A stretch of 32,374 bases of DNA from Nostoc foliaceum FACHB-393 (GCF_014698505.1 NZ_JACJTD010000070.1:1-32374); one strand, 5' to 3'; shown: positions 7,290 to 15,611, counted from the first letter of the stretch. Notes: generated by a model not told the origin, from the letters alone. Program-made: numbers and translations.

Positions 7290-10200
7290 TTAGAGCGTCA
7301 CTGTCGAGTTACAGGTGGTTTGCACCCTTTCAATAACACTCAGAATAGATTGGTCTGAGTAAACTTCAGTAGGCAGACAACGCAAGACAATCATCAGCAA
7401 GTCAGCCAAAACTATCGGCGTGCAGAAGTTAAAAACCCGCCGCAGTGCAGTATAAGTAAAGATTGTGGCAACTTCAGCGATGTGTTCTAAGGCATCTTCT
7501 GGTGATGATTCTGATTCAGCAATCAACATCGGGAAGTATGTACGGGCTAACCACTTTTCATCATTGGTTAATTCAGCCAAATTTTTATTACTACCGCTAT
7601 TAAGACTATCTAATAGCAAGAGTAATAATTTTTTAAAGTGCTGCCAGCCCCCCCAGCGTTGGGTAAATCGGCTCACCCATCCTTGGGTAGTGTCTATGAT
7701 TTTGGCGATCGCCTTTTGTCCAATTTTCTGGTGTGACTGCCAAAGCTGGGTGAACGCTTTGACGATGGCGTGTCCGGTCTGCTGGTCGCGGCTACCCGCT
7801 TCGGTGCATAGAGAGCAGGCATCAACGCTCTCTAATTTCACTCCTGGTAATTCATTTAAAAGGAAACTAAGGTCATAGTCAGCGCAGAAGTAGAATGTTA
7901 GCTCCACATTGGGGCGACGATGAGCGCGTAATCGCCCAATCTCTTGGATAATTTCTGCACGGATCAGGTCTGTGAGATACTTTTGGAAAGCGCTGTTTTT
8001 ATCTTCCAGGTTGACCCTTTCACCAGTCATCACCTGATATTGTGCGGCTAAAACACCGATGTTTTGATAAGGAATGCCAAAACTTGCGATCGCTGCAACG
8101 TCACTAAAGCGATTAACACCACGACCATCGACAAAGTGACCATATTCTGTGTGGCCCTCGGCTTGGGTTGCAATCTGTTTCCAATCGATAATGCCAAGGG
8201 TGGGGCAGAGTTTTTTCAAGGTTTCTTTGAGGGCATTGACACGAGCGCTTAGTGGAAGAGAGCGATTTTTGGGCAGTTTACCCAGCCCAGTAACGTTGAC
8301 CACTTTTAAATTGTCGTAGTCTGGGCGTTGTTGCTCAATGATTAACACAGGCTCATCGATGCCCAGTTTCAATTTCAATTGCTGGGATTTGAATGTGGCA
8401 TCAAGATAAATATTAAATTGGGCAGATTTCGCCAATTCAGTATGCTTGGGGTTTCGGCGGTAAATGCTGAGTACACCCCATTGAGACTGAAAACTACCAT
8501 CACCTTTCCAAGCTTCAAGAAAGTCAGGCAACCAGTAATTAGGCAAGTCAAGAAACTCCCTCCCGGCTGTTCGTGCGCTGTCTTTAACTACCTTCTTGGC
8601 AGCATAACGAGCCGCAGCACTTTTTTTGAGTTGTTTATCTTGGGTAATATCAATTGAGTCCAAGTCTTCTAAAAAAGTTAAATCAGGTTCTACAGTTTGC
8701 TGAATCGCTTCGATATCTAAGCCTGTGGGGAAAGGGGGCAGTAGCGCACGGATGCTGGCATCATCAAAGCCGTAGCGGTCAGTGGGTTTAAGTTGCTGAG
8801 TTAACAGTTCGTGTAAAACTTTTAGTGCAGGTTGCAGCTGTGATAGAAGATTTGGTTCTAACAGTAGCAGCTTGCCCACAGTAGTTTCAAAATCGCCTCG
8901 GTTCACATCAACCGAACGCACGGGCTTGATGAGCGTACCTGCTTCTTCCCATAACCGCCCAACAGTGAAAGTTTGTTCAGCAGCATTAGTTAAGGTGACA
9001 GGGGTAGAGTCTGGGTGCGCTCTGAGTTCGGAATAATTTTGAATTGCACTGCGTTTTTGAAAGCGGAATCCAAAACCGTCCCCGTAAGCAAAACGGCACT
9101 GATTCTTAAGGGAACAACCGCCACAGATGGGGCTGATGCCGCTCTCTTCAAAATCAAGGCTGCTAAAATTCTTGCTGCGGAAGGCGTTAAATAAGTAAGT
9201 TCTGTGACAATTGCCGTCAGTGTCGGCAGTCTCACCCGCTTTAGTCCACAGTTTAAAATCCTCACCTGTAGGAGTTTTGCGGGTGGGATCTAGTTTAAAG
9301 CCGTTGTGTCGCACTGGTAGGTCAACAAAGTTTTCTTCAATGGGCAGTGTAGATGGGTTTCTGTGGTTGGCATCCTGGTAAATTAGTTTATCAACGCCGA
9401 ATAGCCCCGCCGTTAATTGCCCAGCGTTGTAAGACTTGCCTAGTCCAGGGTGAGAATTATCTAAGATTTGTGTCCAGCCTTTAGAAACAGCTTCCACCCA
9501 AGCAGCAATGTGTTCATCCGGCTGGCAGGAGATAGAGATATTGCCTGTAACTTCAGTTATGTACGGGATATTGCCGGGCTTGTAAATAATTACATTGGGC
9601 GAAGGCGTGTCAATTTCAGGTAAGGGCTTACGTGTTGGTGGGGCTTTAAATCCTTTAAATATCGAACTAAATGGAGCGATCGCTTGCCTTAATAAATTTT
9701 GGAAGCTGCTCAAGTCCTCTCTAACTCGCCCAAGCTCCCACTCTTCACGGCTAATTACTCCTTTGTTGCCGGGGTTGGGTTCATACTGCCGTTTAGGGAA
9801 CCGAAAACCATACTGTTTGGCAATGTGAAACAGTGTTCCTAAAGTAATTCCCCCACGTCTAAAACTGCGAATCTTAGCGTGGATGTTCCAAGTTGAACCC
9901 TTGATGCTGGGCGACCACTGCTCGGCTATAATTTCCGCTTCTGATGCCCCATAATGGTTAACCAGTGCCATCAACACCTGACGGCATTCGTCGTAGTTAC
10001 CGCTTCCTGGGGTACGTGGTGGGATGAATGAAAGCGCGTTCTGGATAAGCTGGTCAATGTCCCAGCCTTCATTGAGGGAAATCTCACGCCACTCTTTACG
10101 CCGTGACTCAATTTCCTGAATTCGTCGCTGATACTCAACACGTTCCTGTTGCGCGATCGCTACAGCTTCACTTATCCATTCTGCTGGTAAAGTGGCTTCA

Positions 10201-10850
10201 GGGTTGATAAGCGGGAATTCTGCCTCTGTGCTGCCGTAAAATACACGGCTTGCGTCTTTACAAGCTGGGTCATGGGGTAACTGCTGCATCAGGAAGCGTG
10301 TACAAGCTTCTACAGTGTCAGCACCCTGAACATATTCGGGAAGAAGGAAAACCAACCGAAATTTATGCCACTCTGGTTTATGACTGGCTGTGGTGTAAAT
10401 TAAAGCACAGTGTTTTTTAATGAAGGGATGGGCTAGGGCTTCTGAGATCGTTAATTGGTGCTTGTAAACTTTGATAGAATTCCCGTTTTCGTCTTTAATC
10501 GGCTTGTCATAAGCATCACGGGCGACATCGGAATTATCAATGTCGAGTAGTAGCCACTGAGAACCGATGACATTGGCCTTACTGCGCCATTTCCCCCCTA
10601 ACAGTCCGGCACAGATGGCGTGACCTGCTTTTATGTGTTGCTGGACATCGGCTAGAGTGCCCTCTACATCAATGAAGTTACCGGCCAGCTTCTTAAAGTC
10701 CCAGTCTTTGTTTCTGCCAGTGGCGTTAAACGCAAACTTGATTATCCGACTCTCAATCAACTCAAGTTTTGTCTTTACAGCAGAAAAAGTTTCTGATTCA
10801 GCTGCTGACTGTGCTGATACTGAGTGATGAAATTGTTGTAATGGTGACAT
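7290..10850 (-). CDS. Plasmid replication protein, primase-helicase (CyRepA1-like)
   Basis: The 1186-aa protein has the layout of cyanobacterial plasmid Rep proteins. A PrimPol-like N-terminus shows WLLLDIDNSD (~97-106, acidic metal-binding motif), HKFRLVFLLP (~160) and DASRVFYGS (~199-207). A PriCT-like domain spans ~270-350 (RGGITLGTLFHIAKQYGF). A helicase part starts with Walker A HPGLGKS (~466-472) and ends with QEIGRLRAHRR (~970-980, motif VI-like). Between them, Cys residues near 547 and in CGGCSLKNQC (~576-585) could hold a zinc ion or Fe-S cluster. An HTH-like KAIAKIIDTTQGWVSRF lies near 1047-1063. It should prime and unwind the plasmid origin. The CyRepA1 name is from memory of that family; the primase-helicase call is from motifs. 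Confidence 0.82.
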   Translation of the reverse strand: MSPLQQFHHSVSAQSAAESETFSAVKTKLELIESRIIKFAFNATGRNKDWDFKKLAGNFIDVEGTLADVQQHIKAGHAICAGLLGGKWRSKANVIGSQWLLLDIDNSDVARDAYDKPIKDENGNSIKVYKHQLTISEALAHPFIKKHCALIYTTASHKPEWHKFRLVFLLPEYVQGADTVEACTRFLMQQLPHDPACKDASRVFYGSTEAEFPLINPEATLPAEWISEAVAIAQQERVEYQRRIQEIESRRKEWREISLNEGWDIDQLIQNALSFIPPRTPGSGNYDECRQVLMALVNHYGASEAEIIAEQWSPSIKGSTWNIHAKIRSFRRGGITLGTLFHIAKQYGFRFPKRQYEPNPGNKGVISREEWELGRVREDLSSFQNLLRQAIAPFSSIFKGFKAPPTRKPLPEIDTPSPNVIIYKPGNIPYITEVTGNISISCQPDEHIAAWVEAVSKGWTQILDNSHPGLGKSYNAGQLTAGLFGVDKLIYQDANHRNPSTLPIEENFVDLPVRHNGFKLDPTRKTPTGEDFKLWTKAGETADTDGNCHRTYLFNAFRSKNFSSLDFEESGISPICGGCSLKNQCRFAYGDGFGFRFQKRSAIQNYSELRAHPDSTPVTLTNAAEQTFTVGRLWEEAGTLIKPVRSVDVNRGDFETTVGKLLLLEPNLLSQLQPALKVLHELLTQQLKPTDRYGFDDASIRALLPPFPTGLDIEAIQQTVEPDLTFLEDLDSIDITQDKQLKKSAAARYAAKKVVKDSARTAGREFLDLPNYWLPDFLEAWKGDGSFQSQWGVLSIYRRNPKHTELAKSAQFNIYLDATFKSQQLKLKLGIDEPVLIIEQQRPDYDNLKVVNVTGLGKLPKNRSLPLSARVNALKETLKKLCPTLGIIDWKQIATQAEGHTEYGHFVDGRGVNRFSDVAAIASFGIPYQNIGVLAAQYQVMTGERVNLEDKNSAFQKYLTDLIRAEIIQEIGRLRAHRRPNVELTFYFCADYDLSFLLNELPGVKLESVDACSLCTEAGSRDQQTGHAIVKAFTQLWQSHQKIGQKAIAKIIDTTQGWVSRFTQRWGGWQHFKKLLLLLLDSLNSGSNKNLAELTNDEKWLARTYFPMLIAESESSPEDALEHIAEVATIFTYTALRRVFNFCTPIVLADLLMIVLRCLPTEVYSDQSILSVIERVQTTCNSTVTL

Positions 10851-10857
10851 GAGAGCT

Positions 10858-10885
10858 ATTCCTCCAGTTTGTGTGTTGGAGGAAT
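10858..10885 (-). promoter_or_regulatory. Hairpin that can hide the rep Shine-Dalgarno
   Basis: In the rep leader, the strong Shine-Dalgarno GGAGG (10861-10865, read on the minus strand) lies 10 bases before the ATG. It is inside TGGAAG-like sequence TGGAGGAAT, which pairs perfectly over 9 bp with ATTCCTCCA (10877-10885, read on the minus strand) across a 10-base loop. Folding would block ribosome access. This suits copy-number control at translation, by an antisense RNA, a protein or temperature. Confidence 0.65.
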
Positions 10886-10927
10886 TGGAGCTATCCCGAA
10901 AGTAATCTTTTAGTACAAACGTTCAGA

Positions 10928-10956
10928 AATATAATCAGGTAAAATTGCTGAGTTAA
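10928..10956 (-). promoter_or_regulatory. Probable rep promoter
   Basis: On the minus strand TTAACT (10951-10956) and TATATT (10928-10933) are separated by 17 bp, a good sigma-70-type pair. Transcription would start near 10921, giving a leader of about 70 bases that includes the Shine-Dalgarno-masking hairpin. Confidence 0.5.
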
Positions 10957-11038
10957 TGTTTTTCTGAGTAGTCAGTGTTACAATGGCTTAACACTCCAAA
11001 AGGTTTGATAAGATTACTATTAGGGATATTAATTAGGC

Positions 11039-11110
11039 TTGCGACCCGATAACCCCAATTCCGTTTGAAAACCCTGCTGTCTCGTCGAGACGTGGGGTTT
11101 TCAGTTTTTA
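11039..11110 (+). ncRNA. Candidate small RNA upstream of rep
   Basis: TTGATA (11005-11010) and TATTAA (11027-11032), 16 bp apart, could start a plus-strand RNA near 11039. It would end at the terminator at 11067-11110, giving about 70 bases with no reading frame. It lies between the rep start (10850) and the gene ending at 11113, opposite in direction to both. If rep or the gene at 11113 has a longer transcript here, this would be its antisense RNA. Only promoter-like and terminator-like sequence supports it. Confidence 0.4.
11067..11110 (+). terminator. Intrinsic terminator
   Basis: GAAAACCC (11067-11074) pairs with GGGTTTTC (11095-11102). Inside, GTCTC/GAGAC (11079-11083 and 11087-11091) makes a second stem, and a T5 run follows at 11105-11109. 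The T-run is on the plus-strand side, so it would end a plus-strand transcript. On the minus strand it could only partly serve the gene ending at 11113. Confidence 0.65.
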
Positions 11111-11112
11111 GT

Positions 11113-11901
11113 CTATTCGTACTTGGCTAACCAAGCCTTGACAAACTCGGTGACTTCCTCCTGTTGAATAACAAATGCAGTACCTTTTCTCCTGAGAGCT
11201 AGAAGTCTCATACTTCCAACTTCAGAATAAAGATGTGGATTGTGATCACTAGCCGCCTTGGTAGGAGGCCATAAGACCAAAACTTTTACTGTCGGCGTTT
11301 TTGTCACCTCTTTCGAGGACATTCCGAACAAGGCTCTATTTTTAGTTAGCCATCTCTCATAATCCGATAGCTCAACTAGTGGACAGGGTTTCCAGGTGGT
11401 TAAACCACTTTTATTCTTCTTTTTGACCTGGAGAATTTCTTTGGTTTCGTTGTAGACCACCTGACTATCTCCCCGCGAACGAATGGAGATAAACAAGTGC
11501 GCCCTTTGGGGAAACCTGATAAACAAGTCAATCGGGTTCTTATCCTCTGGCTTAAGCACTGGAAAGATTTGTATCCCCTTGCTTTTAAACTCATTCAAAA
11601 GTACAGCTGTTAATTTTTCCAACCGCGCCAGTTTTTGAATTGCTACCAATGGCTTGTAAGCCAATCCAAAAAGAACCCAGCCAAAAGGATGAACTATGCC
11701 TCCTGTAGCCAGCGCAGCACCACCAGCCGCTAGAGCTTGAGTGGAAGCATAGTCTTTCGCCTCCCTAAGCATCTCTAATGCCGGTTCGTTGTGCGGCGGG
11801 AGTTGAAAATCGGGTTGTGGGTCTTTCACGGCTAACATTGGGGACATCAAAAATAATGATGTGAAATTAGCTTTTTCTTTACTGATACTAATGCTTGACA
11901 C
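11113..11901 (-). CDS. Hypothetical protein, 262 aa, one hydrophobic segment
   Basis: Start is GTG at 11901 (an ATG at codon 19 or 22 is possible). After a polar N-terminus, residues ~57-92 are hydrophobic and Gly/Ala-rich (AAGGAALATGGIVHPFGWVL), probably one or two membrane segments. The rest is soluble: NPIDLFIRFPQRAHLFISIR followed by SRGDSQVVYN and LQVKKKNK gives an alternating strand pattern that faintly recalls nuclease-like folds, too weak to name. It sits upstream of rep in the same direction and downstream of the 54-aa RHH gene. The function is unknown. Confidence 0.6.
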   Translation of the reverse strand: MSSISISKEKANFTSLFLMSPMLAVKDPQPDFQLPPHNEPALEMLREAKDYASTQALAAGGAALATGGIVHPFGWVLFGLAYKPLVAIQKLARLEKLTAVLLNEFKSKGIQIFPVLKPEDKNPIDLFIRFPQRAHLFISIRSRGDSQVVYNETKEILQVKKKNKSGLTTWKPCPLVELSDYERWLTKNRALFGMSSKEVTKTPTVKVLVLWPPTKAASDHNPHLYSEVGSMRLLALRRKGTAFVIQQEEVTEFVKAWLAKYE

Positions 11902-11963
11902 TACATTTTTGAACCAATAGCTATTTATTAGACTCTTTATCCAGTGCTGGCAGTTGGTACTTC

Positions 11964-12128
11964 CTATTTTTCTTCAGACTTTATCCAATTGAGAATTAGT
12001 TCTCTTGCTTGTTGGCTCATGGACGTTTTATTACGAGCGCAGGCTATTTTAAACTGTGTTCGCTCATCGTCCGATAAGAAAACAACAAGTTTCACTGTTT
12101 TATCTCCTGTTTCTTCAGAGTTATCCAT
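11964..12128 (-). CDS. 54-aa ribbon-helix-helix (CopG/ParR-like) protein
   Basis: ATG at 12128 begins MDNSEETGDK, then KTVKLVVFLSDDERTQF (beta strand and first helix), KIACARNKTSMSQQA and RELILNWI (second helix), stop TAG at 11964-11966. This is the RHH pattern in the size range of small plasmid regulators. A stop codon upstream in frame fixes ATG as the start. It is divergent from parM across a 258-bp region with operator-like repeats at 12161-12229. It is therefore a candidate autorepressor and DNA adaptor of the ParM filament. It would also fit as the binder of the 11-bp array at 1275-1503. Both roles are inferred. Confidence 0.7.
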   Translation of the reverse strand: MDNSEETGDKTVKLVVFLSDDERTQFKIACARNKTSMSQQARELILNWIKSEEK

Positions 12129-12160
12129 CTCACCTATTGCTGTACTTGGCTCAATTATGG

Positions 12161-12229
12161 CATTAGGTTAAGTTACAGCAAATAAGTAACATAGGTAAGT
12201 TGCACTAACTTACCTACATAGGTTAATAT
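12161..12229. promoter_or_regulatory. parM promoter overlapped by RHH-type operator repeats
   Basis: CATTAGGTTAAGTTAC (12161), CATAGGTAAGTTGC (12190) and CATAGGTTAA (12217) are direct repeats about 28 bp apart. TAGGTAAGTT (12192-12201) and AACTTACCTA (12207-12216) form a 10-bp dyad. A promoter TTGCAC (12200-12205), 18 bp, TAATAT (12224-12229) points to parM and lies within the dyad. Binding here by the divergent RHH protein would shut both genes. Confidence 0.6.
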
Positions 12230-12386
12230 AGCATTAGTTAGCCAAAAACAGCCACAAAACAAAGGCAACAGAAGCCAGAAAGTGATGTTAAGGCGAACCT
12301 GTAACTGGATATCTGGATTTGTGCTGATTTAGCTAAAAATCCTGGTAAATCCTCGCAAATCAAGACTTTTACCAATCATCTGAACC

Positions 12387-13502
12387 ATGACAGCTATATA
12401 TTCCAATGCCAAAAATTGGCTAGTTCAGGCAGACTTGTTAGCCAAATCCGGGCTAACTGACCTGATCGCCGGAAAAGACTCAGGTGCAGGGTATGGCAAG
12501 GCAATCATCGGTGATTTTTCGATCATGATGCCAGCCGCATACTCACTTGTTCGCAACCGAAACATCATGCACCACGAAACCATCTCAAAAGATGGGGCAT
12601 GGGTGCGTTATGTAGACGGTTCTCGCCTGGACTTAAAAGACGTTCAATTCTTCTGGGGCAGTGCGGCTCTAGCTCAAAGTGACCACACCCTACTACACGA
12701 AGATAAGGCGAAAAAAGCAGAACTCGCACTAGAAAGCATTCTTGCAGACTTAGCAGTTTTGAATATTCCCGATGGGATGAAGCTTTCAATTAGTCTGAGC
12801 AATCACAACCCCGAACGCTGGGCAACTGAGATTAAATGCAGGGTTGAAGGCACTCACACCTTTGAACATCTGCACCCTGTAACCCGTTCCATTGTCACCA
12901 AGACAGTTGAGATTGTTGTCACAGGCATTTACCCAGAAGGATTTGGAAGCATTGCCCACTGCTTATTCGGTGAAGCATCCCTGGTACTAGACCCCTCAGA
13001 ATTAGCGATCGCACTCGATATCGGTTCATCCACTTGGTTGATTACCGTGTTTAACGGTAGCGGTGCAGTCATAGACCGCCATCTAATTGAGGGTGGAGCC
13101 GGTGAACTGCACAGCATGATTGCAGAAGCGCTCGACAAACGAAACGACCGAGTGAGTCTGCTGTCCAAAGATGTGAAGCACTCGCCCAGTCTCGTTAACC
13201 AGGGGATTATTGAAGGCACTTTTACTTATGGAGGCAACCACCTCACAGGCAAGAAGTTCGAGGCAGAGTACAGCCAAAGTCTTGATGAATGGTGGAGTAC
13301 CAGGATTGAGAAATTCGCCAATTTCGTTACAGCAGGTAATTACCTTGATAGAGCGAAATACCTTGTCGCCTGGGGTGGGGGTGTTTCGCTGCCAGTGGTG
13401 GATCAAAACTTAGCCGGTTTAGGCTTTGTGGTCTTGAATAATCCCCAATTCATCAATGCCTTGGGGTTGAAACTATTAACTCAAATTTCTTTGGGAGCCT
13501 GA
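12387..13502 (+). CDS. parM: ParM/StbA-type actin-like segregation protein
   Basis: The actin-fold ATPase signatures are in order: DSGAGYGK (residues 31-38, phosphate 1), DIGSSTW (211-217, phosphate 2), EGGAGEL (235-241), AWGGGV (328-333, adenosine loop) and NPQFINALG (352-360). At 371 aa it is complete. Such proteins polymerise and push plasmid copies apart when capped by a DNA-bound adaptor. It heads a plus-strand series of closely packed genes ending with a membrane ATPase at 18082, which is unusual: classic ParM operons carry only an adaptor. The adaptor could be the RHH protein divergent at 11964 or the small gene 3 bases downstream. Confidence 0.88.
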   Translation: MTAIYSNAKNWLVQADLLAKSGLTDLIAGKDSGAGYGKAIIGDFSIMMPAAYSLVRNRNIMHHETISKDGAWVRYVDGSRLDLKDVQFFWGSAALAQSDHTLLHEDKAKKAELALESILADLAVLNIPDGMKLSISLSNHNPERWATEIKCRVEGTHTFEHLHPVTRSIVTKTVEIVVTGIYPEGFGSIAHCLFGEASLVLDPSELAIALDIGSSTWLITVFNGSGAVIDRHLIEGGAGELHSMIAEALDKRNDRVSLLSKDVKHSPSLVNQGIIEGTFTYGGNHLTGKKFEAEYSQSLDEWWSTRIEKFANFVTAGNYLDRAKYLVAWGGGVSLPVVDQNLAGLGFVVLNNPQFINALGLKLLTQISLGA

Positions 13503-13505
13503 TCA

Positions 13506-13739
13506 ATGAATTACGAATCTCGGCGTATAACCATCTCCTACCTAGCAGTAATTGAATTGTGCAAGATTTTTGATTTACCCCAAGATGCACCGACACAAGC
13601 ATTATCAGCAGGTGTAGAGAAGCTGATTTTTCAACACGGCAATGTCCAATCATCACCCAAAGTTGAAACAGCGCAATCTACACAGCCCAATAAATCGGCA
13701 CTTAGCGCAATGGTCACTAATTTCAAAGGGGCAGCATGA
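13506..13739 (+). CDS. Small protein after parM, possible adaptor (77 aa)
   Basis: ATG at 13506 is 3 bases past the parM stop and its end overlaps the next start (ATGA), so it is in the operon. Residues 7-42 (RRITISYLAVIELCKI, then FDLPQDAPTQALSAGVEKLI) could be a strand followed by two helices, compatible with an RHH fold; the rest is polar and probably flexible, as in ParR tails. Position and size fit a ParR-like adaptor, but sequence alone does not prove it. Confidence 0.6.
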   Translation: MNYESRRITISYLAVIELCKIFDLPQDAPTQALSAGVEKLIFQHGNVQSSPKVETAQSTQPNKSALSAMVTNFKGAA

Positions 13740-13960
13740 ACAGAACCAGATTCAGAAACACGGTTTTAGGCATTGGTGCAACAGCAGCAGCGTTAGCCCT
13801 TGGCTATTTCGGAGTGCAGTACTTCGGCAGAAACAATATGTTCACCATCGCCGCAGCCGTGGGTGGTGCAGGTGCAATCAGCTATGTACTTCAGAAACCG
13901 AGTCAGCCAGAAGCGCCAACCGCACCAATCAAAACCCAAAGAAAAGGAAGGAAGTCATGA
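13736..13960 (+). CDS. Small two-helix membrane protein (74 aa)
   Basis: The start overlaps the preceding stop by 4 bases. Hydrophobic segments are at ~9-27 (VLGIGATAAALALGYFGVQY) and ~36-51 (FTIAAAVGGAGAISYVL), followed by a Pro-rich, basic tail (KTQRKGRKS). It is likely an inner-membrane hairpin with the tail in the cytoplasm, translationally coupled to its neighbours. The family is not recognised. It may help anchor the actin or ATPase machinery to the membrane. Confidence 0.65.
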   Translation: MNRTRFRNTVLGIGATAAALALGYFGVQYFGRNNMFTIAAAVGGAGAISYVLQKPSQPEAPTAPIKTQRKGRKS

Positions 13961-14232
13961 GCGACCAAGACACCATGCAGACACAGCCAAGCCTAACAAC
14001 AACCGAAATCATGACCATCATCCTCGGTTGCGAACAGACTCTTAGGTTTGTGCAAGCATCGCCAAATTACAAACAAATCGAAGCGTCCGAACGGTTCAGT
14101 ACATCGAATGACTTAAAAATAGGTGATGCTGTCCAAGCCTTGATGGAGATTCACGAAGCAATCCTAAATATCGAGTTCTATTCCCAAGTTGAGGGACAAA
14201 CCAATGCTTTCAACGACAGCCTTACAGCATAA
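13957..14232 (+). CDS. Small soluble protein (91 aa)
   Basis: ATG at 13957 overlaps the previous stop (ATGA), which fixes this start; the same frame is open farther upstream only by chance. The product is mostly helical and polar (TTTEIMTIILGCEQTLRFVQ, then IGDAVQALMEIHEAILNIEF). It has no known motif. Strict coupling to its neighbours supports a real gene in the parM operon. Confidence 0.6.
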   Translation: MSDQDTMQTQPSLTTTEIMTIILGCEQTLRFVQASPNYKQIEASERFSTSNDLKIGDAVQALMEIHEAILNIEFYSQVEGQTNAFNDSLTA

Positions 14233-14398
14233 CCACCTCTACCAATTCCGTGGTCAACAACTCCGCTACAGCCACCGCTCTAATTCTCGAATCAATGCAC
14301 CTTTCGTTTTTAACGACTCCAAGGGCAGGCGTAAAGAATTAAGTCAAAACCAAGTGCAGAGGGAGGTTTTTGAACTTGTTGAGTTTTGTGAAAACTGA
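14204..14398 (+). CDS. Small basic protein (64 aa)
   Basis: ATG at 14204 overlaps the previous gene by 29 bases; a TTG at 14189 is possible. The product (LYQFRGQQLRYSHRSNSR, FVFNDSKGRRKELSQNQV) is basic and could bind nucleic acid. The stop TGA is 2 bases before the next ATG. I do not recognise it; the tight packing argues for a real gene. Confidence 0.5.
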   Translation: MLSTTALQHNHLYQFRGQQLRYSHRSNSRINAPFVFNDSKGRRKELSQNQVQREVFELVEFCEN

Positions 14399-14400
14399 TA

Positions 14401-14931
14401 ATGAAGCGATTGCCCCGACCGAGCAAAGTAAGTGCAATCGCCCATCTGTGCATCAAGTACATCAGACACATTTTGGATCTTAACAGCATGGCACTCGATT
14501 ATAGAAATCCCAACGATTGGGGCAAATCATCTCTGACTGACTCCGCCCTGAGAAAGCAGCAATTCAAAGCGGAAAATCCTGAAGAATGGGCAGCAAGGAT
14601 TGAGGCAGATATTGAGGCACTTGACACGCCGCTAGATGAAAGTGAAGATTACCCACCCTTCACTGGGACGGAATTTCTAGCAACTCATTCAACCATCGAT
14701 GACCATCCATACTCTGCGGCATTTGGTCAATTTTTAGGCAATGGTATTGACCCGGATATTGCAAATATCTTAGCGTTTGGCTCTAAGCGATTTGATTTAA
14801 TCTCTGATGATTTTGACGACCCCATAAGGCAATTAGCAACGAGAATTTATAGCCGATTTGAAGAGATGGGTTACTGGGATGAATTGCCTCAAGAGTCGAG
14901 TGATATCGACTACGACAACATACCTTATTAG
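14401..14931 (+). CDS. Hypothetical acidic protein (176 aa)
   Basis: ATG at 14401 is 2 bases after the previous stop; an internal ATG at 14488 (MALDYRNPNDW) is an alternative start because the first 29 residues are basic and unlike the rest. The remainder is acidic (DESEDYPPF, ISDDFDDPIRQ, SSDIDYDNIPY) with predicted helices and no known motif. It is part of the parM gene string, 8 bases before the next gene. The function is unknown. Confidence 0.6.
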   Translation: MKRLPRPSKVSAIAHLCIKYIRHILDLNSMALDYRNPNDWGKSSLTDSALRKQQFKAENPEEWAARIEADIEALDTPLDESEDYPPFTGTEFLATHSTIDDHPYSAAFGQFLGNGIDPDIANILAFGSKRFDLISDDFDDPIRQLATRIYSRFEEMGYWDELPQESSDIDYDNIPY

Positions 14932-14939
14932 GAGATTAA

Positions 14940-15611
14940 ATGGCTAGAAATTACGGAGCAGCAAAACTCAAAAACCATATTCCCAACAATGCCCCCGGTA
15001 CGTTAGGAGCAATGGGCAGACTGTTTGATGTGTCGGCGGAGGACTTTAACAAAGCACTTCAGGGCGACCAAACGGTAATCACCAAAATTGCAGACATGGC
15101 GCGACTGTCTGACACAGCTAAGGCCAATCTGCCTAAAGCTTTGGAGGCATATCGGAAAATCATTGAAACAACTGGGGATGTAAACCAAGCCTATGCCGAA
15201 CTGGTGCAATTGACCCAAAAACACGGTACGCAAACCCTGAAAGCTATCAACACTAGTAAGACAGGAGAGCAGCGTTTCAAAAATGAGATATCCGAGATGC
15301 AAGCCGAACACGTCAATGCCACCACTGCGGAGGCCACCCGTCACGCCCAACGCTCATCCTTGATTCAGATATCTGGGGCCACAGCCGACCTGATGGCGAT
15401 CGCAAAATATGAGGCTGATTTAATCAAAGCTTCTAACAAAGTGCCAGAAGCCCAAGACACAGCAGATCGCGCTTATGAAAACGCCGTAACTAGCGCACTG
15501 TGGACTAATGGCAGTGAAGCGAAAACCGACCGCATACCAAAGCCTAATTACTCGCGCACTGCTGGGATTAGTAGAGTAGGGCAGTGGTTCCGCAATTTCA
15601 TGGGCATCTAA
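14940..15611 (+). CDS. Alanine-rich helical protein (223 aa)
   Basis: ATG at 14940 follows a good Shine-Dalgarno (GGAGATTAA). The protein is almost all helix (TAKANLPKALEAYRKIIETT, EISEMQAEHVNATTAEATRH) and Ala/Lys/Glu-rich, compatible with a coiled-coil or bundle; there is no membrane segment. A hairpin with T-run follows, so it may end a first transcription unit. The abundance of Ala and helix suggests a structural or filament-binding role, but no family is recognised. Confidence 0.65.
   Translation: MARNYGAAKLKNHIPNNAPGTLGAMGRLFDVSAEDFNKALQGDQTVITKIADMARLSDTAKANLPKALEAYRKIIETTGDVNQAYAELVQLTQKHGTQTLKAINTSKTGEQRFKNEISEMQAEHVNATTAEATRHAQRSSLIQISGATADLMAIAKYEADLIKASNKVPEAQDTADRAYENAVTSALWTNGSEAKTDRIPKPNYSRTAGISRVGQWFRNFMGI

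Noticed and set aside
11944..12171. 75-aa plus-strand frame
   Set aside because: It is the antisense shadow of the 54-aa RHH gene, which has a recognisable fold pattern.
13642..13956. Longer start for the 91-aa gene
   Set aside because: The upstream part overlaps two other genes in other frames and looks unnatural; the ATGA overlap at 13957 decides the start.
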